64,000 nt of DNA. Origin: Setoptus koraiensis. Taxonomy: Eukaryota > Arthropoda. Both the position numbers and the translations under genes were made by a program. Below, piece by piece: positions 54,920 to 64,000 of this stretch. The stretch spans positions 10,354,001 through 10,418,000 of the forward strand of contig CM106586.1 in assembly GCA_048013815.1 (NCBI GenBank). Direction: 5' to 3'. The notes under the pieces were generated by a model. The model made no database searches. It was not told the DNA's origin and saw only the letters and a program-made list of their open reading frames with translations. Each line of letters opens with the position of its first letter. Positions within the stretch are counted from its first letter, which is position 1.

Positions 54920-56452
54920 ATGGCATCCTTAATATCTATTGAACCTCATCAGCTTTGGCTACTAAGAATTTTAAACAAATTAAGCTTGATAACCAAAACT
55001 GACTTTGAAAAACTACTGAGAGAATATTTAGAGAGACTACCCAAGACTGTCACACAATTCTATGAAAACTCAAACGCTTTGCCAATTAATAAGACCATCA
55101 GCCCAGAGGAAGAAAAAGAAAGCGATTGCTATTTAATTACGCTAGACCCCACAAAATGGAAGGATCAAGATCACTATATGGTCCTGGGTTTGCAGCGCTT
55201 GCGTTATTTAGCCGACGACGATGATATTAGGAAAGCTCACAGGCGCAAGGCACTAAAACATCATCCAGACAAGAGAGGGAAATCTGGAGAGGATGATCCA
55301 GACTCTGACTATTATGCTTGTATTACTAGAGCGATGGATATACTATCTGACCCTATAAAGAGACGCAGTTATGACTCTGTCGATCCCACATTTGATGACA
55401 CCATCCCCAATCCACTATCAGCCCAAAAATTAGAGAAAAATCCTAAATTATTTTATAGCCATTTCTTTAAGGCATTCGAGCTCAATTCGCGATGGTCAAT
55501 CAAGAAAAATGTTCCTTTATTGGGAAACGAAAATTCCGATAGAAACCACGTGGAGAGATTCTACCAATTTTGGTACGATTTTGAATCTTGGCGAGAGTAT
55601 AGTTACTTAGATGAAGAAGACAAAGAAAAAGGTGAGAATAGGGAAGAAAGAAGATGGTTGGATAAACAGAATAAATCTGTTCGTCAGCAAAGAAAGAGAG
55701 AGGAGATGCAGCGCATCAAGCAGTTGGTTGATAATGCCTTTAAATGTGATCCTAGAATAACAAAATTCAAAGAAGACGATAAAAATAAAAAATTAGAACA
55801 AAAACGAGCCAAGCAAGAGGCTATCAAGCAGAAGCATGCAAAAGAAGAAGCGGAAAGACTTCGCAAAGAAGAAGAAATCAAGAAGAGAGAGCAAGCACAG
55901 GAGGATGAAGAGAAAGCAAAACGGTTGGTCGAAAAGAAAGCTAAAGAAAGTGCCAAGAAACAATTGAAGAAAGTGGTAAAATCTTTGGAGGATTACTGCA
56001 GAGGATATGAGTATTTTATTCTCGATCTTAATGAAAAAGTTAGACATTTAGAAGAACTGGATAAGTTATGTAAACTTACACCTATCGAAGATCTTATCAA
56101 ATTTAGAGATTGTTTACAGGCATTGCCTACCGACACTGAGAAGCGGGAACTATTCTTAGACTATATTAAGAGAATGAATGACAAAATAGCTGATGAAAAT
56201 AGGCAATCTATTGAAAACAAATGTCTGACCAATGTCAATTCAGGCCAAAAGAAGAACTTGGGCTGGGACAAAGATGAAATTAAGTTACTTATTAAAGCTG
56301 TTAGCTTATTTCCGGCTGGAACCAAAGATCGGTGGGACGTTGTTTCCAAGTACCTTGCTCAACATAACCCCGAACAGCGTGAGAGAGATGCGAAGCAAGT
56401 GCTTACTAAAGTGAAAGAGTTACAACAAACTCTTGTTCGCATGAAACAATGA
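54920..56452 (+). CDS. DNAJC2: DnaJ homolog C2 (zuotin/MPP11), single SANT domain
   Basis: This is the J-protein of the ribosome-associated complex, which stimulates Hsp70 on nascent chains. It has 510 residues in a single exon. Domains in order are an N-terminal region, a J domain at about 83-155 (DHYMVLGL and HHPDKR with the HPD triad), the zuotin-homology region (FYSHFFKAFELNSRWS, YQFWYDFESWREYSYLDEED), and a long charged helical ribosome-binding segment (about 240-370). The first SANT domain follows at about 445-500 (GWDKDEIKLLIKAVSLFPAG, RWDVVSKYL). The protein ends just after it, whereas the human protein (621 aa) has a second SANT domain. An upstream 8-codon frame overlaps the start codon. 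Confidence 0.93.
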   Translation: MASLISIEPHQLWLLRILNKLSLITKTDFEKLLREYLERLPKTVTQFYENSNALPINKTISPEEEKESDCYLITLDPTKWKDQDHYMVLGLQRLRYLADDDDIRKAHRRKALKHHPDKRGKSGEDDPDSDYYACITRAMDILSDPIKRRSYDSVDPTFDDTIPNPLSAQKLEKNPKLFYSHFFKAFELNSRWSIKKNVPLLGNENSDRNHVERFYQFWYDFESWREYSYLDEEDKEKGENREERRWLDKQNKSVRQQRKREEMQRIKQLVDNAFKCDPRITKFKEDDKNKKLEQKRAKQEAIKQKHAKEEAERLRKEEEIKKREQAQEDEEKAKRLVEKKAKESAKKQLKKVVKSLEDYCRGYEYFILDLNEKVRHLEELDKLCKLTPIEDLIKFRDCLQALPTDTEKRELFLDYIKRMNDKIADENRQSIENKCLTNVNSGQKKNLGWDKDEIKLLIKAVSLFPAGTKDRWDVVSKYLAQHNPEQRERDAKQVLTKVKELQQTLVRMKQ

Positions 56453-56597
56453 TCCTACAAAATGATTGCTTTACTCGGAAAATGTTAATTTCTAGATAAT
56501 GTTGACTGTATATAAACATCCATACCTTAAGGGTTGGAAGCAGATTATCATGTCCCGAGTACTCCAGTTGATAACAACGATCCATTAACTAACCAAT

Positions 56598-57101
56598 TTA
56601 TTGACTTTTCTTTGCTTTAATATAACTATAACTATGCGGTCTTGTACCGTAAGGCAAAAACTCAAAGTCTCTCTCTTCATAAATTTCGTATGGGTCATCT
56701 ACAAAATAGGTTTTCTTTCTGTATTTTTTTTCAAACATTTGCTCTAGAATTTTCGTTTGATATTCGCTACACAAAACGTGTTGTTGAGCCCACCATTTAA
56801 TATGACCCTCCTTCCTCCACTGGCTACGATAGCGGCCTCCTCTAGCTCTGATCCAGCCACCCCAATTTAATCTGTAGAACCTCTCCTGAGCATTGGGATC
56901 ATTGTGCCTCTTGTCATCATAATATCCAACATATACTGTTTGATACTGATCTCCGGGCAGCTTGTCGTATTCTGTAAAATCCGGTTTATGGGTCAACCGA
57001 TGTGAGAGTTTCTTTTTTATGCCTCTTTCTTGTACAAGATTCAGCATGACTTTACTTTCAAACAATCGCCCTATACCGGCTATTCGACATATGCTGTCCA
57101 T
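56598..57101 (-). CDS. MRPL35: Mitochondrial ribosomal protein bL35m (MRPL35)
   Basis: This 167-residue protein starts at the ATG at 57099-57101. The core (RLNWGGWIRARGGRYRSQWR, then KWWAQQHVLCSEYQTKILEQ and MFEKKYRKKTYFVDDPYEIY) matches animal MRPL35, whose ending RRNWYVDDPYQKYHDR is characteristic. It belongs to the large mitoribosomal subunit. The N-terminus is basic and would hold the targeting sequence. The gene is convergent with DNAJC2 (145 bases between stops) and divergent from the downstream orphan gene. Confidence 0.85.
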   Translation of the reverse strand: MDSICRIAGIGRLFESKVMLNLVQERGIKKKLSHRLTHKPDFTEYDKLPGDQYQTVYVGYYDDKRHNDPNAQERFYRLNWGGWIRARGGRYRSQWRKEGHIKWWAQQHVLCSEYQTKILEQMFEKKYRKKTYFVDDPYEIYEERDFEFLPYGTRPHSYSYIKAKKSQ

Positions 57102-57814
57102 AGTGATTTCTGCCGGCTATTCAATGTTAAATGTAATAACAGTGTAAAGAAGGTGATATTTAATGTCACAACAGCAACAATGTTGAGAAATACGGGTGCA
57201 AGTGTGTGTCTAGAGCAAACATGGACACATGTGAAAATGGCCCGCTATGCGAAGGATAGAATGTATTTTGCGTGCCTTCCATAGTGCAATTTTCAATGAA
57301 CAGCAGAGATAAAGCAGCGTAGGATATTGGTCACAGGAATTGCTTTGTTTGAGGCATCTCTCAGAACAAAACAGTACTGTGTGCACCTTTTCCAATGAAC
57401 TCCAGTTGGGTTATAAAAAATTCCGACAGGGCGGCGCCATTCAGCTCTCTAGAGGCAGCGTGAGCGAGCAGCCTTCGAATATGGGGAGCAGTTATCTGCA
57501 GGACTCTGAACAAACAAGCAGTGTGCTGCTTTGCGACTGAACGCGTTCACTCGCGTCTACATTAGTGCACTCTAGAGCAAGCAATCAAAAAAAGTAAATA
57601 TTTGATGAAATAATCTGCGATCGACTGCACATTTTTTGGGCGATGACAGCGCCTCTGGCGGATAATTTTCGAAACTGGTGTAAGTTCATCGGATAAAGTG
57701 CACACAGTGCATTATACGTACACTGGGTTTAATGAATATCTTATCATTAGACTCAGTTCTAATTACTACCTTACCGTCTACCTTATCTCCATTGCAGTTG
57801 TGCTACTATTGAAA
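57102..57814. promoter_or_regulatory. Divergent region between MRPL35 and the orphan disordered-protein gene
   Basis: This stretch holds both promoters. An acceptor-like CCATTGCAG at about 57789-57797 just before the orphan gene's ATG suggests a 5' UTR intron, though no donor was assigned. No other feature was recognised. Confidence 0.4.
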
Positions 57815-59446
57815 ATGATGGAAGAGAATAATAATAACAACAAAAATAATATTAATAGTAATAACAGTATAAGTAATAATAACAACAGCAACGATGCAAC
57901 CGAGGAAAGGGATGATGGAACAACATCCAGCAACAATGACAAAGGGGGAGATAATGATTCGCCAGCATTCCGACTCAGGCCAAGAAGATCCACGCCACGC
58001 TCAAACTCTGGCTCTGCTAAGAAACTTACATCTGGGAGCCTTCTATTCAGTCGTTTAAGGAGTCAACAACAACCGCCTGCCAACCGTCCAGCATCAAGCG
58101 CCAAAAGGAATTTATTTTCTTCTAATGATTTGATCAAGAGCGCTCATGATAACGATGTATCGAATGCACACAATCATCACGACAATGGTGAGACTGACAA
58201 TGTCAATAAAAGGACTGACCTCAAGAGGGGTATATTAGAGTCCATAACTTATGGCGTACTCATAAGTCCTTTCATGCAACGTATCTCTGTTGTTGATCTC
58301 AAGCCAAACTCAAAATATGAACACAACTATATCACCCTACAAGTGAAAGAAGTGATAACCAATCCAGCTAACTCTTTGTCTAGAGTGGATGCGTCAGACA
58401 AAGATGACACCTCCTCTAACAATAACCAAAATGTAAAAATTCAACAACGCCAATCTACAACAACATGTAGCCGAACGTCTATATTTTCAGATATTTGCTC
58501 AAGCCAAAAGAAGAATATCTCTGACGCTAGCAAAGAGAGCTCTGGTTCTTTGCTTAGGCTTATTTGCATTGAACCAAAACACCTTTTCGATAGTTCCTTC
58601 TCGGACGATGGAGACATATCCGTTGGCAGTAACGATACTATTGCGTCGAATAGTTCAACAACTAGAAGAACATCCACTAGAAAAAAGAGACGTGTTAGCA
58701 AACTATTGTCACCATATGAGTCACCTGAGCCTTATCTAAGTAGAGAAAAACTAATAGGTGATACATTAAATAGACAACTGACTAACCCTATGCCCCTGAT
58801 TGTTCAGCTATGTGGAGAGTACGCAAAAAGTCCAGTCGAACTTGGAAAGCTTATCAACATAGCGAAGTTCAAGACCGTTATGACCTCCGAAACAGATATC
58901 AAAAGTCTTAGATTACACGATGGAATGGCGGTTACTTCTGCAAAAATAAAGTCAGAAGATGTTTCTCAGATGTCACCCAAAAACATAATTGTAACTTACA
59001 AAGGATCTAACTATACCTGTTTGCCTTTCCATGTTGAAGTTAAAGCGGAAGAGTCTAACATAGAGGACACTGAACAATCTTACAATGAAACTCTCAAATC
59101 AAAAGACTCAACAGACATGAAAAGCTCTGGTTCTTGGGTGCCGTTTGTCAGCATAACTGCATCTGTCGACAAACCTACCGATCCACTAGTTGAAATTTCT
59201 AGCACTTGCTTAGATAAGAGAAACACAGACCGAGAGTTACAACAGCAGAAGGAATCCAGCAATCACAGTCGTAACCAAAATGGATCCAATGCATCACATG
59301 GTGAACTTTCGCACGGCGAAAGCAGCGATGCCAGCACAGATGAGTCCCGTCACAAAAAGTTTTTCTACAATACCCACAATACTTTGAAGCAGGCTTCAGA
59401 AAGTCCAGACATGAAAATACTTCTGAAACCTAGTTCATCGAGCTAA
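57815..59446 (+). CDS. Orphan, largely disordered nuclear-type protein
   Basis: This gene is not recognised. It encodes 543 residues from the first in-frame ATG (MMEENNNNN), with a poly-Asn/Ser N-terminus. Basic low-complexity stretches rich in SR/SP/TP follow (FRLRPRRSTPRSNSGSAKKL). Two more ordered-looking segments stand out: about 133-175 (SITYGVLISPFMQRISVVDL, then NYITLQVKEV) and about 315-410 (PYESPEPYLSREKLIGDTLN, MPLIVQLCGEYAKSPVELGK, a stretch ending near NYTCLPFHVEV). A RRTSTRKKRRVSK tract resembles a nuclear localisation signal. The C-terminus is Ser/His-rich. Codon use and length support a real gene. Candidates such as a chromatin or cell-cycle regulator are guesses. Confidence 0.72.
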   Translation: MMEENNNNNKNNINSNNSISNNNNSNDATEERDDGTTSSNNDKGGDNDSPAFRLRPRRSTPRSNSGSAKKLTSGSLLFSRLRSQQQPPANRPASSAKRNLFSSNDLIKSAHDNDVSNAHNHHDNGETDNVNKRTDLKRGILESITYGVLISPFMQRISVVDLKPNSKYEHNYITLQVKEVITNPANSLSRVDASDKDDTSSNNNQNVKIQQRQSTTTCSRTSIFSDICSSQKKNISDASKESSGSLLRLICIEPKHLFDSSFSDDGDISVGSNDTIASNSSTTRRTSTRKKRRVSKLLSPYESPEPYLSREKLIGDTLNRQLTNPMPLIVQLCGEYAKSPVELGKLINIAKFKTVMTSETDIKSLRLHDGMAVTSAKIKSEDVSQMSPKNIIVTYKGSNYTCLPFHVEVKAEESNIEDTEQSYNETLKSKDSTDMKSSGSWVPFVSITASVDKPTDPLVEISSTCLDKRNTDRELQQQKESSNHSRNQNGSNASHGELSHGESSDASTDESRHKKFFYNTHNTLKQASESPDMKILLKPSSSS

Positions 59447-59950
59447 ATCAATTATCAGTAGGAAAAAGTTGCACTTTTAACTGTAAATAGGAATCGTATC
59501 GTGGTGGATTCTGCAATAAACCATTCTGGATAACGTCACGCGATGCGGGTGACAAAACTTTTGAAGCCTACATTGCACACTGACAAGAGTCATATTTAGA
59601 TGTTTGAGAACCATTTGCTATATATTTGTTTGCTGACAACCCCTTCTTGCTCAGCGATGGTTTGTGAAGATTTGCCAAGACAGCGAGTATAGCTATAAGA
59701 GGATAAAAATATATGTACATATGTAAATGTAACTTATGATGAGGGTAGTGATGTATTCTCTAGAGAGAGCTATTGTTGTGAACTTTACAATGTAAAGCGA
59801 CGCCGGCTAACAACGACGATGACTGAAACAATAATACCGATATTGTACCGAGTAAGATCACCAACTCTAATAGTTTTACAATAGATACAAAAAGTTTAAT
59901 ATAACAATAATTATAGCAAATTAGCAAAAAGTATTAATAACTGGCGAAAG

Positions 59951-59962
59951 AATAAAAATAAA
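59951..59962 (+). terminator. Twin polyadenylation signals
   Basis: Two overlapping-spaced AATAAA words (59951 and 59957), about 500 bases after the stop, probably end the transcript of the orphan gene. Confidence 0.55.

Positions 59963-64000
<4,038 letters not shown>

Overview
The window reads as nuclear DNA of an invertebrate, most likely an ecdysozoan and plausibly an arthropod. The host genes are compact, with few short introns (89, 105 and 120 bp are readable). They include a TTLL15-type tubulin-ligase-like gene and a foxB gene full of Gln/Asn/His/Ala runs, and AAC/GTT trinucleotide repeats dominate the simple sequence. A mite or related chelicerate is possible, but the exact group is inference. 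No transposase, reverse transcriptase, rRNA, tRNA or CRISPR array was recognised.

The layout has three parts. (1) From 1 to 8.4 kb lies a tight, AT-richer block of housekeeping genes: the last exon of pen-2 (gamma-secretase), a GTPBP10-type Obg GTPase, a TTLL-like membrane enzyme, MRPL17, TRAPPC6B, and a chimeric gene that joins an N-terminal ribophorin-I segment to a shortened nuclear-pore glycoprotein gp210. Neighbours are alternately convergent and divergent with very short spacers, and pen-2 and GTPBP10 overlap in coding sequence. (2) From 8.4 to 52 kb lies a large gene-poor, increasingly GC- and CpG-rich domain around intronless foxB (15.1-17.1 kb), with one orphan single-pass membrane protein gene (24.5-26.1 kb). 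The rest is dense in AAC/GTT microsatellites, minisatellites whose units carry transcription-factor-like motifs (forkhead, bZIP TTACGTAA, CACGTG, CAGGTG/CAGGTAA, CCAAT), and perfect or near-perfect short-spacer inverted repeats. It looks like the regulatory landscape of a developmental transcription factor. (3) From 52 to 64 kb lies another compact block: a possible terminal exon, NDUFA10, DNAJC2 (ending after its first SANT domain), MRPL35, an orphan disordered protein, and the 5' two-thirds or more of a DDX3/belle DEAD-box helicase that runs off the window end.

Four genes serve mitochondria (GTPBP10, MRPL17, MRPL35, NDUFA10), and three of those concern the large mitoribosomal subunit. The others serve secretory or membrane traffic (pen-2, TRAPPC6B), nascent-chain folding (DNAJC2) and translation initiation (DDX3). 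The most unusual items are the ribophorin-I/gp210 fusion, an 86-nt hairpin at 29402-29487 with a 36-bp uninterrupted RNA stem, a stop-free in-frame intron inside DDX3 motif VI, and the motif-bearing tandem arrays around foxB.
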